Shown here in pieces: positions 34,936-43,266 of a DNA stretch of 64,000 nucleotides (within the stretch, counting starts at the first letter, position 1; each line of letters begins with the position of its first letter). The stretch is from CAZUMH01 sp964621645. Its GTDB lineage: Bacteria; Zhuqueibacterota; QNDG01; JAGLOF01. The notes under the pieces are model-generated. The model ran no database searches and was not told the origin of the DNA. It worked only from the letters and a program-made list of their open reading frames with translations. The position numbers and the translations under genes were made by a program. The DNA lies in contig CAZUMH010000007.1 of the NCBI GenBank assembly GCA_964621645.1, positions 1 through 64,000 of the forward strand, in the 5' to 3' direction.

Positions 34936-35295
34936 GTTTCTCGTCCTTTCTGTACGTCTTTCAACGGTCACACGATATCATCTGCATGCGGGAAGCTGTA
35001 TTGCCTTAGTATCGATCAGGGTGATTGCACAGGATGGGCATAATACTATCGACAATATAACGCATCATTCAATCGAACACAATCGGATTTTTGCGTCGGC
35101 GGAAGCTAAGGGATACTTCCCTCGTCCATCCCCTTCGATATATTTCTTGTCCTCCCCGGGCAGACTCCATTCCGGAAGTAAAATCTACTGGTACAGGCAG
35201 GTACTCGATTACTGAAGTAATAGTAGTACAATCTGTCTGTTTAGTCTGAGGTTTTGTCTATGTCTGGAGATGGAATATCGTCTAAGGCTGGATAA
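34936..35295. other. Intergenic region without a recognised gene
   Basis: 360 bases between two minus-strand genes. No open frame looks coding. It is followed by the strong hairpin at 35296-35333. Confidence 0.4.
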
Positions 35296-35333
35296 CACTG
35301 CAGGAGACTCTGACACCGGAGTCTCCTGCAGTG
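35296..35333 (-). terminator. Perfect 15-bp hairpin downstream of the coiled-coil protein gene
   Basis: CACTGCAGGAGACTC (35296-35310) pairs exactly with 35319-35333, loop 8 bases. It lies 7 bases past the stop of the minus-strand gene at 35341, where a terminator is expected. Only a short T-stretch follows on the minus strand. Confidence 0.6.
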
Positions 35334-35340
35334 AAAATCG

Positions 35341-36051
35341 CTACTTTCTTAATATAAATCTGGTATCATTAATTTCATCGTCGAATATATCCTGATAGAT
35401 ATCCTTTATTTGTTCCATTGTTTCCTTGGAGACCTTCTTTCCGTTGATTGTACAAATTCCCTTTCGGAATTCAATTTTCACATCTTCACTGTCCTCAATT
35501 ATTCCTTTCGTCTCCAAAGTTTGCAGAAATATCTGTATTTGCATTTCTTTCTCAGTAACTTCCAGGTGGCGTTCCCGCACTTCGGCCATCTGACGTTCCA
35601 TTCTCAGTGTTTCTTCCAGCAGCCTGTCTGCCCTCCTGCTGTTTTCCCGCTCCAGCCTGGCCCGGATGCTGTCAAGTTTGAGTTCAACCTCGACCATACG
35701 GGAGATTTCTTCCTGTCTGAATTGCTGTTTGCTTAATACTTCCTGCCGCAATTTCTCAATTCTCGGCTTCAGAAACTCAATATTACGGAGTTCGAGATAG
35801 GAGTAAAGCAGGCCCCGATAGTTATGGAACTTTTCTTCCGGCACCTTTTCACCTTTGTCGACTACTTCAACAATTTGCTGATCATCAGAACGGAAGGTAA
35901 TACTGATCTCATCAGCCTTCATGAATCCTGACTGCTTTATGGTGATCGTCTGCAGCGAGTCCCGCATCTCAGTATTCTCCGTCTGTCCATACGCCAATGC
36001 AGTGAAGGTCAGGGACAAGACGAGCGGTATAATTAAGTTATTTAATTTCAT
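35341..36051 (-). CDS. Secreted coiled-coil protein of unknown function
   Basis: 236 residues, signal peptide ending ALAYGQ. From about residue 85 to 180 the sequence is a long charged helix (EKLRQEVLSKQQ, LKLDSIRARLER, RRADRLLEETLRMERQ, VRERHLEVTEKE) that would form a coiled coil. The C-terminus (IEFRKGICTINGKKVSKETMEQIKDIYQDIF) resembles the short beta-hairpin plus helix seen at the end of some envelope proteins. No family recognised. AAGGAG upstream, promoter at 36092-36120, strong hairpin downstream: a complete monocistronic unit. Confidence 0.6.
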   Translation of the reverse strand: MKLNNLIIPLVLSLTFTALAYGQTENTEMRDSLQTITIKQSGFMKADEISITFRSDDQQIVEVVDKGEKVPEEKFHNYRGLLYSYLELRNIEFLKPRIEKLRQEVLSKQQFRQEEISRMVEVELKLDSIRARLERENSRRADRLLEETLRMERQMAEVRERHLEVTEKEMQIQIFLQTLETKGIIEDSEDVKIEFRKGICTINGKKVSKETMEQIKDIYQDIFDDEINDTRFILRK

Positions 36052-36091
36052 TTCCGTGTCTCCTTATGTTTTGCTTTTCCAGCTGCTCGCT

Positions 36092-36120
36092 ATAATATAC
36101 GCAAGAAACTGGAGGGTGAA
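36092..36120 (-). promoter_or_regulatory. Candidate promoter of the coiled-coil protein gene
   Basis: On the minus strand TTCACC (36115-36120), 17-base spacer, TATTAT (36092-36097), about 40 bases before the ATG at 36051. Confidence 0.4.
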
Positions 36121-36208
36121 TGAAGGAATGTCCGCAATAACAGCAGCAATGTCATGAATGACCCTCATAAAGACCCAGACACCCGCGTGAGACGGGAACA
36201 TAAATCCA

Positions 36209-36942
36209 TTATTCCCCCGATCTGGCTACCTGGAAACCAATGGAATTGGCGCCCTCATCGGGCTTCCAGGCTGCCCTGCCGGTACAGCGCAGGAAGCCGG
36301 GACCTTCATCGATTCATGAACCGCCCCGGATCACTTTATACACTCCCTCTGCCGGGCCTTGAGGATTTCTCTCCGGACTGTTTCGGTAACAATCACCATC
36401 GTACCAATCTGAACAGTACTCAAACACGCCCCCCGCCATATCGAATAAACCGAGGTTGTTACCTGAAAATGAGGCGACGGGTATTGTTTTTAACCGGTTT
36501 TCACCGCTTTTGGAATACTTTTTTAAAATTTTTCGCTGCCGATGTTTCAGCTCTTTAAATTGATAATTATTGCGACGGTATCCTACAATATCCTCCGGTA
36601 TCTCCTCATCTTCGGCAGTTGCCAGAGACGGGAACACCTTGATATGCAGATCCTTGGTAAGCGCTCTAAGGAATTCCCCATGAGTCATGGTATCATCATA
36701 ACCGCAATCGGTATATTTCTTCTGGATAAATTCAATCATTTTTCGGCTGTTTCCGGAATGATATAATTTTCCCCCATTTTTTCACTGATCCAGTCGATCA
36801 CCCGTTTTTTTATTTCTTTAGTAAGTGTGAGATGATTGACCTGATTGATATCCAGCGCATCTTGTCCAAGGCACCATATGTTCGATAAGAGTAAGAATAA
36901 TGCCGTTAAAATGGTAATCGAAATCCCTTTTCTTCCGTTCAT
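36209..36942 (-). pseudogene. Chimeric remnant: S41-peptidase N-domain joined to formylglycine-enzyme-like C-domain
   Basis: Three lesions are visible. From 36942 a signal peptide and a helical domain (KRVIDWISEKMGENYIIPE) end in a TGA at 36736; adding one A to the A-run there restores the frame, which continues MIEFIQKKY ... GEFLRALTKDL, the N-terminal domain pattern of S41 peptidases (YRRNNYQFKE is its continuation). It then passes abruptly into the last part of a SUMF1/FGE-type domain (NNLGLFDMAGGVFEYC, RNPQGPAEG, VIRGGS). An in-frame TGA at 36314-36316 sits exactly where that family has Trp; the frame then runs on (GPGFLRCTGRAAWKPDEG ... NSIGFQVAR) to a TAA at 36209-36211. Neither catalytic half is complete. 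A decayed fusion of two genes. Confidence 0.8.
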
Positions 36943-37090
36943 GCGAAGGTTTCTCCCAATAAGTCAATAAACAATGAGTACCAGGTTCATAGTCCGATGC
37001 TCGTTTTATTTTTCCAGTATACGCCCGGACAAGGCTGCGGACTGGTTAATGTCATAAGTGGTAACCAGTTGTTCACCAACGACGGCTGGA

Positions 37091-37165
37091 TGTCACAAAT
37101 GAACCCTGCAAACGCAGATTCACAGTTGATGTCAGCTCGTGTACAGACATACGTTGTTTGTGACA
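37091..37165. promoter_or_regulatory. Inverted repeat TGTCACAAA / TTTGTGACA upstream of the LytS-like gene
   Basis: Arms at 37091-37099 and 37157-37165, 57 bases apart; the second arm ends 11 bases before the -35 box. A paired activator or repressor site is possible. The regulator is unknown, though the LytTR protein of the operon is a candidate. Confidence 0.4.
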
Positions 37166-37176
37166 TAATTGAAACA

Positions 37177-37205
37177 TTGACAATAAAAATAAATATAACT
37201 ATACT
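37177..37205 (+). promoter_or_regulatory. Near-consensus sigma-70 promoter of the LytS/LytTR operon
   Basis: TTGACA (37177-37182), 17-base A/T-rich spacer, TATACT (37200-37205). Transcription would begin about 65 bases before the kinase start. Confidence 0.65.
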
Positions 37206-37274
37206 GTCGATGACCGATACTGCGGCATCAACCGTTCACCTATCTGGTCATTTATTTGACGCTAAAAAAAGAGG

Positions 37275-38390
37275 ATGGTTTACGTGGCAAATGATCCTTT
37301 CAAACAGCAAAAATTTTATGAGCTCCTTGAAAAGGGCTGCATCATCCTGCTTTTTAGTCTGGTGTATTTTGCCGTTATCTACCATCCTGAGGATCCGGTC
37401 TTCATCGGTCAATTCAATAATAAGGACGGCAGTATTTATGTGACCCGCGCCGTTGATGTCCTGGTCTCCGTCGTTCTTTTCTTTACTGTCGCGTTCCGGC
37501 TTATCCCGCGGCAGCTTCTCAAATCCCGTTATCTTGTTTTTATATCATGTTCAATGATTATGTTGGGTGTAGTATCTGCAGCAGAATACGGCCTGGACCG
37601 GCTCACCCTGCATTTCTTCAACCTGCCTGTGGGGTCTAATGAGATATCGGATAAAATGATGAATTTCCCCCGGCGGGACCTCTATTATTCCACCATCATA
37701 CCAGGCAACAGCATGGTGTATGTGCTTGCTTTTCTTTACGGTCTTTCCCGGGATTGGATCACCAAAGCACGGCGGGAAAGTGAGCTGCAGAAGCAGAACA
37801 TGCGGGCCAGTATCGACTTCCTGCGATCCCAGATCAACCCTCACTTCTTTTTTAACGCGTTGAATAATATCTATGCCATAACCCGAAGGAATAAAGACCA
37901 GGAAGCAGGAGACGCGATTATGAAGCTTTCTGCTGTCATGCGCTATATGATCTATGACAGTGATGTGGACCTGATCAGTCTGGATAAAGAAGTTGAACAC
38001 ATCAAGCAGTACATCGATTTAGTAAGACTCAAATTCGATAAGAATGACCCCCTTGATATACAATTTTCAGTAAAAGGGAAAACCGGTAACTATCAGATCG
38101 CGCCCCTCATCCTGCTGCCCTTTATAGAAAACAGCTGCAAGCACGGTCTCACCGCCACGGGATCGGGGTTTGTTCATATAGAGCTTTCAGTAGAAGACGG
38201 AAATCTGCTCTTTGCTGTGGAGAATTCCAAAGCCGGTATCCAAGATTTGTACCGGAAACACCCCGGAATCGGTCTGGAAAACGTTAAAAGCCGGCTCGAA
38301 CTGCTCTATCCCGAGATGCATTTACTGAGCATAGAAGACTCGGAAAACAACTATAAGATACAGCTGAAAATCAATTTTAAGGAGTCATAG
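37275..38390 (+). CDS. LytS/AlgZ-type sensor histidine kinase
   Basis: 371 residues. Three or four membrane helices in the first 160 residues, then the His_kinase domain with His190 in the motif QINPHFFFNALNN and an ATPase domain (LLPFIENSCKHG, PGIGLENVKSRL). Phosphorylates the LytTR regulator encoded directly behind it. The start is uncertain: AGAGG touches the ATG at 37275 too closely, and the GTG at 37284, 9 bases from AGAGG, may be the true start (368 residues). The kinase and regulator genes adjoin without a gap. No substrate-binding domain is recognised. Confidence 0.9.
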   Translation: MVYVANDPFKQQKFYELLEKGCIILLFSLVYFAVIYHPEDPVFIGQFNNKDGSIYVTRAVDVLVSVVLFFTVAFRLIPRQLLKSRYLVFISCSMIMLGVVSAAEYGLDRLTLHFFNLPVGSNEISDKMMNFPRRDLYYSTIIPGNSMVYVLAFLYGLSRDWITKARRESELQKQNMRASIDFLRSQINPHFFFNALNNIYAITRRNKDQEAGDAIMKLSAVMRYMIYDSDVDLISLDKEVEHIKQYIDLVRLKFDKNDPLDIQFSVKGKTGNYQIAPLILLPFIENSCKHGLTATGSGFVHIELSVEDGNLLFAVENSKAGIQDLYRKHPGIGLENVKSRLELLYPEMHLLSIEDSENNYKIQLKINFKES

Positions 38391-39098
38391 ATGATACGAT
38401 GTGTTGTCGTCGACGATGAAAAGGGCGCCGTTGATATTCTTACCGATTATATCGGTCAGACTCCGGATCTGGAATTATCCGCGGCCTTTCGGGACGCGGT
38501 TGAAGCGTTAAATTATGTTACCAAGGAAGAAATCGACCTGATCTTTCTCGATATTGATATGCCCAATCTGAGCGGCATGCAGCTGGCGGAACTGTTAAGG
38601 GAGAGGAACATCGATGTCGTTTTCTGCACTGCCTATACGGAATTCGCCGCGGAAAGCTACGAGAAAAACGCGGTGGATTACCTGCTTAAACCCATCCCCT
38701 ACGATCGTTTTCTCAAAGCTGTGGACAAGGTCCGGAGCAAGCGAAAAGGACAGAGCCCGACTTCGGGGTATGATTCGTCTTCCCGCATATTTTTCGTTAA
38801 AAGCGGCTCGGTGATACACCAGCTTGATATAGATTACCTCCTCTATATGAAAACCGACGGCCACTATGTCGAGTTTCACTCCTCCATCGGGCAGGTCCTC
38901 TCCCGCATGAATATGGAAGAATTGTTGAACAGCCTGCCTCCGGGCAGATGTGCCAGGATTCATAAATCCTATGTGGTTGTCCTCGACAAGATCGAAAAGA
39001 TCGTTCATGATACTGTCAAAATTGCCGGGCGGGAACTGCCCATCGGCAGAAGCTATCGTGAAGATTTTCTTAAACAGATCAAATATGCGGGAAAATGA
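38391..39098 (+). CDS. LytTR-family response regulator
   Basis: 235 residues: receiver (about 1-120) with the acidic pair DD (8-9), phosphorylated Asp54 in FLDIDMPN, Thr in CTAYTEF and Lys in LLKPI, followed by a LytTR DNA-binding domain (about 135-235; FFVKSGSVIHQL, LYMKTDGHYVEFH, IHKSYVVVLDKIEKI). Such regulators bind direct repeats near promoters. AAGGAG of the kinase C-terminus serves as ribosome site; the ATG follows the kinase stop immediately. Targets are unknown; the inverted repeat at 37091-37165 could be one. Confidence 0.94.
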   Translation: MIRCVVVDDEKGAVDILTDYIGQTPDLELSAAFRDAVEALNYVTKEEIDLIFLDIDMPNLSGMQLAELLRERNIDVVFCTAYTEFAAESYEKNAVDYLLKPIPYDRFLKAVDKVRSKRKGQSPTSGYDSSSRIFFVKSGSVIHQLDIDYLLYMKTDGHYVEFHSSIGQVLSRMNMEELLNSLPPGRCARIHKSYVVVLDKIEKIVHDTVKIAGRELPIGRSYREDFLKQIKYAGK

Positions 39099-39262
39099 TC
39101 ATAGAGAAAGCCGGATCTTATTTATATCATCCTATTACCCCAACTGTATAATAATCTGCAGTAATATCATGACGCAAATACCAATGTCGTTTCTGCACAC
39201 CATTCACACTCCTGGGTACCCCGGTAAAAAAGAAGCCCGAAGGAGCTCACCCTATACACAGA

Positions 39263-39964
39263 TTACCTTTTCTTTTCCAGCTCAGACAGCACATCCAGCT
39301 GAATTTCCTGGATTTGAGCCAGGCGGGCCCACTGATGAGAAAGCAGATGGTCGATCTTTTCGTGGAGCTGCCGGATTTCAAGCTCCGCCTTCAGGTTAAC
39401 CTGATAGTCGTGCTGTGAACGCATGCGGTCCTTGGCTTCCTGCCGGTTCTGGCTCATCATGATGATCGGGGCCTGAATTGCGGCCAGGCAGGAGAGGAAC
39501 AGGTTTAACAGAATAAAGGGATACGGATCCGGTGGGTGCAGCGCCAGCACAAGCGTATTGATACCAATCCAGATAGTCAGAAAGGCGCCGAAATAAATTA
39601 AAAAGGCCCAGCTCCCGCCAAATGACGCGATGCGGTCCGCAAGCCTCTCTCCGAAAGACCAGCGTTGCTGGAACTCACCCTCTACATCTTTTGCCAGGAG
39701 TTCATGGTCTCGGATACTGTTCAACACTTCCTGATCAAGATTGCTGAGTTCCCCTTTCTCCGATTCAAGCATCGAGCGTACATAATCCGTCCGATATCGC
39801 GACAGGTCCGACCAGCAGATAAAACTGTCAGTCGACCAGCCCGGATGATCACGCACGATATCAGCTGAAATGACATCGCGCACCGTAGCAGCCGGCACCA
39901 AGTCCCGGAGAGAGAAATTCTTGCCGCAGACGGCACACTGGTGCTGATCTGTTTTATTATTCAT
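39263..39964 (-). CDS. DUF1003 membrane protein
   Basis: 233 residues. N-terminal CxxC pair (CAVCGKNF) that may bind metal, then a DUF1003 core with two membrane helices (about 120-165; GSWAFLIYFGAFLTIWIGIN, DPYPFILLNLFLSCLAAIQAP, IIMMSQNRQ) and a C-terminal coiled coil (LKAELEIRQLHEKIDHLL). Function unknown; widespread in bacteria. CGGAGG precedes the ATG. It converges with the LytTR gene across 164 bases. Confidence 0.88.
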   Translation of the reverse strand: MNNKTDQHQCAVCGKNFSLRDLVPAATVRDVISADIVRDHPGWSTDSFICWSDLSRYRTDYVRSMLESEKGELSNLDQEVLNSIRDHELLAKDVEGEFQQRWSFGERLADRIASFGGSWAFLIYFGAFLTIWIGINTLVLALHPPDPYPFILLNLFLSCLAAIQAPIIMMSQNRQEAKDRMRSQHDYQVNLKAELEIRQLHEKIDHLLSHQWARLAQIQEIQLDVLSELEKKR

Positions 39965-40287
39965 CGCCGTACCTCCGAAACGTCTACCGGATAAGTTTAA
40001 CTTTTCATGTCCAATCGATTAAAATTCTATACTTTTTTCGGATCTTAGGTTAAAATTATATTCAAGATCACTTATGGTTGCATCGCCGGGCCGATCAAAG
40101 GATCCTGGATTAAGCTATTAAATGCGACAGTTAGTGAAATAGGCTTAATTGTGTTATTTCAGTGATCAATCCTCTACGAAATTTAATCATTAACTCAAGC
40201 ACAAAATAGCCCAATCCCAGTTAATCCTCGCTCAAAGATACAAAATTTTAACATATCTTCAAGCAAATATTTCGATACCTTAAATAG
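39965..40287. other. AT-rich intergenic region
   Basis: 323 bases between DUF1003 and the transposase remnant. No gene, terminator or clear repeat is seen. Low GC and stop-rich in all frames, consistent with decayed mobile DNA. Confidence 0.4.
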
Positions 40288-40299
40288 TTGCCGCCGCCT

Positions 40300-40590
40300 A
40301 TCCGGAAGTACATTGATCCACCCTCGATCGTGAGATCAAGAGAAACAACCGGGATGACAGATATTAGCCAGAAACAGATCAGAAAATCCTCAAAGAAAGG
40401 GAAAAAGAAAGCTAAACCGCAGAAAATATTTGATCAAACCTGGCAGCTAAACAAGACCTTGCTTCTACTTGATTACAGCCCTGAACAAGTCATAGGGCCT
40501 CTGAAAAGAACAGGTGTTTATTCTGTATAAGTGGATCTACCAGTACGTTCTGGCAGACAAACGGCGGAAGGGGGTACTTGAATACCGGTC
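40300..40590 (+). pseudogene. IS30-family transposase remnant
   Basis: Several broken frames together read as the middle of an IS30 transposase. Around 40320-40370 one frame gives LDREIKRNNRDDRY then a stop and PETDQKI; another frame (about 40390-40530) gives KPQKIF and then DYSPEQVIGPLKRTGV, the SPEQI motif; a third (from about 40514) gives KWIYQYVLADKRRKGVL, the IY...DKR motif. At least two frameshifts and two stops separate them, and the start, catalytic DDE region and inverted repeats are missing. It lies just upstream of the B12 riboswitch promoter. Confidence 0.75.
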
Positions 40591-40695
40591 ACCAAATGAT
40601 TTTTTACACTATCATATTTGGAACTTGAATTCACAAATTAAAATATATTGCGGGAAATTTTCTTTCTTTAATTGCAAGACAAACTCAAATTTCCC

Positions 40696-40724
40696 TTGCA
40701 TGTTTCTGATCCATTCAGTATTTT
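40696..40724 (+). promoter_or_regulatory. Candidate promoter of the B12-riboswitch operon
   Basis: TTGCAT (40696-40701), 17-base spacer, TATTTT (40719-40724). Transcription would begin about 20 bases before the aptamer. Confidence 0.45.
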
Positions 40725-40749
40725 CTAATCAAGTACGTTCTTTCACATA

Positions 40750-40912
40750 GATCAAGCGGTTCCGCATCTGCGGAATAAAAGGGAAGGCGGTGAAAAGCCG
40801 CCGCAGCCCCGCTACTGTAATGGGTTACGAAAGTCTGCATTATGCCACTGTGGAATACGGGAAGGCGCGACCGGTAGGATTGATGCCCAGAGCCAGGAGA
40901 CCTGCCGTTTGA
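40750..40912 (+). ncRNA. Cobalamin riboswitch aptamer
   Basis: All conserved blocks of the family are present in order: AAAAGGGAAGG, GGTGAAAAGCC, GCAGCCCCGCTACTGTAA, GCCACTG, GGGAAGG, and the B12 box AGCCAGGAGACCTGCC at 40891-40906. It stands upstream of a TonB-dependent receptor gene, its most usual place. Cobalamin binding should stop expression of the downstream genes. Ends are approximate. Confidence 0.95.
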
Positions 40913-40970
40913 TTTTTTTTTATCCATAATAACCTTCGCGGGTGAGGTTCGGATTATACGTTTTAATTGT

Positions 40971-41007
40971 TCCCAACACTCCGATCGGCAAGAGGTTGGG
41001 ATTTTTT
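40971..41007 (+). terminator. Intrinsic terminator of the riboswitch expression platform
   Basis: TCCCAAC (40971-40977) pairs with GTTGGGA (40995-41001), extended by CTC/GAG (40979-40981 with 40992-40994), and is followed by six T's (41002-41007). It lies between the aptamer and the ATG at 41041, so it would end transcription in the leader when B12 is bound. Confidence 0.75.
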
Positions 41008-41040
41008 ATTCCGTTTCTCCCGCCTGAAATATCAGGTCTT

Positions 41041-43266
41041 ATGAAATTATCATTTACTGCATGTCTTTTTCTCCTGGCAACCACGCTCCAGGCACAATCC
41101 ACTGCTAAGATATCGGGACAAATCGTGGACGGCAATACCGGTTCACCCCTGTCCGATGTTAATATTATCGTGGTGGAAACCGGCCAGGGAGCGGCCAGCG
41201 ACCGGGAAGGCCGATTTGAAATAAATAATCTTCTGGCGGGAGTCTACACCCTTAAAATAAGCCGAATCGGGTATGCGGACCGCCTGATGTCCGATATGCA
41301 CCTGAGCCGTGACGCTTCTCTGCTTCTTTCCGTCCGCCTGCAGCGGGAGCCGTTGATTCTCACCGAGGTAACCGTAACGGCTCCCCGATCCCAGGCCGGA
41401 GAAGGTGAAAGCGTGATCCACCTTGGCAAAGACCGCATTGAAAAAAGCGGCGCCCGCACGCTTCAGGAATTAATAAGCGCCCTGCCCGGTGTCGAGGTCT
41501 GCGACCAGGGCAGCAGCGGAGGGAAATCCTCCGTCTCCATTCGCGGCAGCCGTGCCGACCAGGTGCTCATTATCATCGACGGCCGGCCCCAGCCGGACGG
41601 GATCAGCGGTGGAGATCTCTCTCTTATCCCTCTCAATATGGTCGAATCCGTTACCCTCCATAAGGGCGGCGCTTCTCCCCGCTTCGGCGGAGGGGCTATC
41701 GGCGGGGTTATCGAAATTACCACCAGGAAGCCGCGCAGGAAAGAGCTGTCGGGCCGGATGGAATACGGTTCTTTCTGTTACAGATCCCTTGGTATCAGCA
41801 TGGAAGGCCTGGAAAAAAAGACAGGATATCTGATATCCCTCAGCCACCGCGCCTCCCGGGAAGACTACCCCTTCTCCTACCAGGCCCCGGGAGACACCCT
41901 TCTGAATGAGCGGCGCCGCAACGCAGATTACCGCATCACCGATATGTTCAGCCGCATTCGCTGGCAATCAGGCGCCCAAACACTCAGCCTGGATGCTGGA
42001 CTGCACCTTTCAGACCGTGGCCTGCCGGGCAAGGTATTCTCCTGGACGCCCTACGCCAATACCACCGCCACGCACTGGCGGGGCGGGGCCGACTACAGCT
42101 ACCGTCAGGATCGGTTAAAAGCCCGGGCCTCACTTGATTTCTCCGGCGACCGGGTTGAAAACACCAATATCTATCCGGATTCGGCCGCGTTGCGTGATTC
42201 CCGCTACCCTCCTTACCACTATCTCAACCACCTGAGCACTATTCACTGGCGGACAGGCCTCTCTTTATACGTCCTTGCTCCCGGATTACTGACGCTGGAA
42301 TACGAGGGGCGGTGTCTTCGTTTCCATGATGAGGATCTATACCACGATGTCCCCTCCGGTATCGGAAAGGCCAGCCACCTGCTGCAGAGCCTGACTCTCT
42401 GGCAGGGGTTGAAGTGGAATCTGCCCCGTCTGCCCGGTATTGTCAGCTTCTCTCCTGAACTGCGCTGTGACCTGCTTGCCATCCGACGGGAAGAATCGCT
42501 CCACAGGGAGTTTCATCTCAGCCCCGGGCTGGAGATGCGTCTTTCCCTTTCCCGTCCCATGACTCTCTATCTGCGGGGCTCCTTGAGCCACAATTTCCGG
42601 CCTCCCACCTTCGCGGATCTTTTCTACCAGGACTTCCGCATCCAGGGCAGTCCCGAGCTTCTGCCGGAGAAAAGTCTTCATCTGGAAAGCGCCCTCGGAA
42701 CGGTTCTGCCTCTGGCGGGAATGGTGCGGCTTGAAGGAGCCGTCTTCCGGGATCGGGTGGATGACTACATCAGCTGGCGGCTTGGCAGCTTTGAAGTATT
42801 CCGCCCCTATAACACCGACGCGGATATCAGGGGTGAAGAGATCACTCTGGAATGGGCTTCTCCCGGGGAAGGACTGCGCCTGGAGGGAGGCTACACCCGT
42901 CTGGATCCCAGGGATATGAGCGAGAATCGCGCAACCCATGGCAAGTACCTGCCCTACCGGCCGCTTCAATCCTGCAAGGCCTCGCTTTTTCTGCGGCACT
43001 CCTGGCTGGACATCACCCTGACCCTGGAGCGCAGCGGCCGCCGCTATACCAATGAGGCCAATACGAGTTACGCGGATCCCTACACCAAAGTGGATCTTTT
43101 TTTCACGGAAGAATTGAATATCAACGGTGTCCGGCTCAGCGCCACCTTCTCCATTCTTAACTGCCTGGACTCCCGCTATCAGATCATAGAAGGCATGGTC
43201 CTGCCGGGACGGCGTTTTGGGCTGTCGCTGAAGGCAGTCATGCCAGGAAAAGGAGTTACGCTTTGA
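41041..43266 (+). CDS. btuB: TonB-dependent receptor, cobalamin-type (BtuB-like)
   Basis: Imports vitamin B12 across the outer membrane. 741 residues: signal peptide (ending TLQAQ), a CarboxypepD_reg-like beta-domain (about 25-105; ISGQIVDGNTGSPLSDVNI), a plug (about 120-235; LQELISALPGVEV, SVSIRGSRADQVLIIIDG, GGGAIGGVIEI), and a 22-stranded barrel. The start at 41041 begins the signal peptide, after a weak AGGT; the longer upstream frame would include the terminator region and is excluded. Control by the riboswitch 130 bases upstream supports the substrate. The next gene overlaps by 4 bases. Confidence 0.9.
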   Translation: MKLSFTACLFLLATTLQAQSTAKISGQIVDGNTGSPLSDVNIIVVETGQGAASDREGRFEINNLLAGVYTLKISRIGYADRLMSDMHLSRDASLLLSVRLQREPLILTEVTVTAPRSQAGEGESVIHLGKDRIEKSGARTLQELISALPGVEVCDQGSSGGKSSVSIRGSRADQVLIIIDGRPQPDGISGGDLSLIPLNMVESVTLHKGGASPRFGGGAIGGVIEITTRKPRRKELSGRMEYGSFCYRSLGISMEGLEKKTGYLISLSHRASREDYPFSYQAPGDTLLNERRRNADYRITDMFSRIRWQSGAQTLSLDAGLHLSDRGLPGKVFSWTPYANTTATHWRGGADYSYRQDRLKARASLDFSGDRVENTNIYPDSAALRDSRYPPYHYLNHLSTIHWRTGLSLYVLAPGLLTLEYEGRCLRFHDEDLYHDVPSGIGKASHLLQSLTLWQGLKWNLPRLPGIVSFSPELRCDLLAIRREESLHREFHLSPGLEMRLSLSRPMTLYLRGSLSHNFRPPTFADLFYQDFRIQGSPELLPEKSLHLESALGTVLPLAGMVRLEGAVFRDRVDDYISWRLGSFEVFRPYNTDADIRGEEITLEWASPGEGLRLEGGYTRLDPRDMSENRATHGKYLPYRPLQSCKASLFLRHSWLDITLTLERSGRRYTNEANTSYADPYTKVDLFFTEELNINGVRLSATFSILNCLDSRYQIIEGMVLPGRRFGLSLKAVMPGKGVTL

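Larger units (their letters stand above)
36943..37274. other. Regulatory region before the LytS-like kinase gene
   Basis: 332 bases, no gene. It carries the inverted repeat at 37091-37165 and the promoter at 37177-37205. Confidence 0.5.

Noticed and set aside
36314..36316. TGA in the SUMF1-like fragment as selenocysteine or recoded Trp
   Set aside because: The same frame has a frameshift and lacks most of its domain; TGA is used as a normal stop elsewhere in the window, so decay is simpler.
37157..37182. CRP site TGTGA-N6-TCACA
   Set aside because: Only one half-site fits (TGTGA); the second half is absent at the right distance, so a link to the cyclase operon is not supported.
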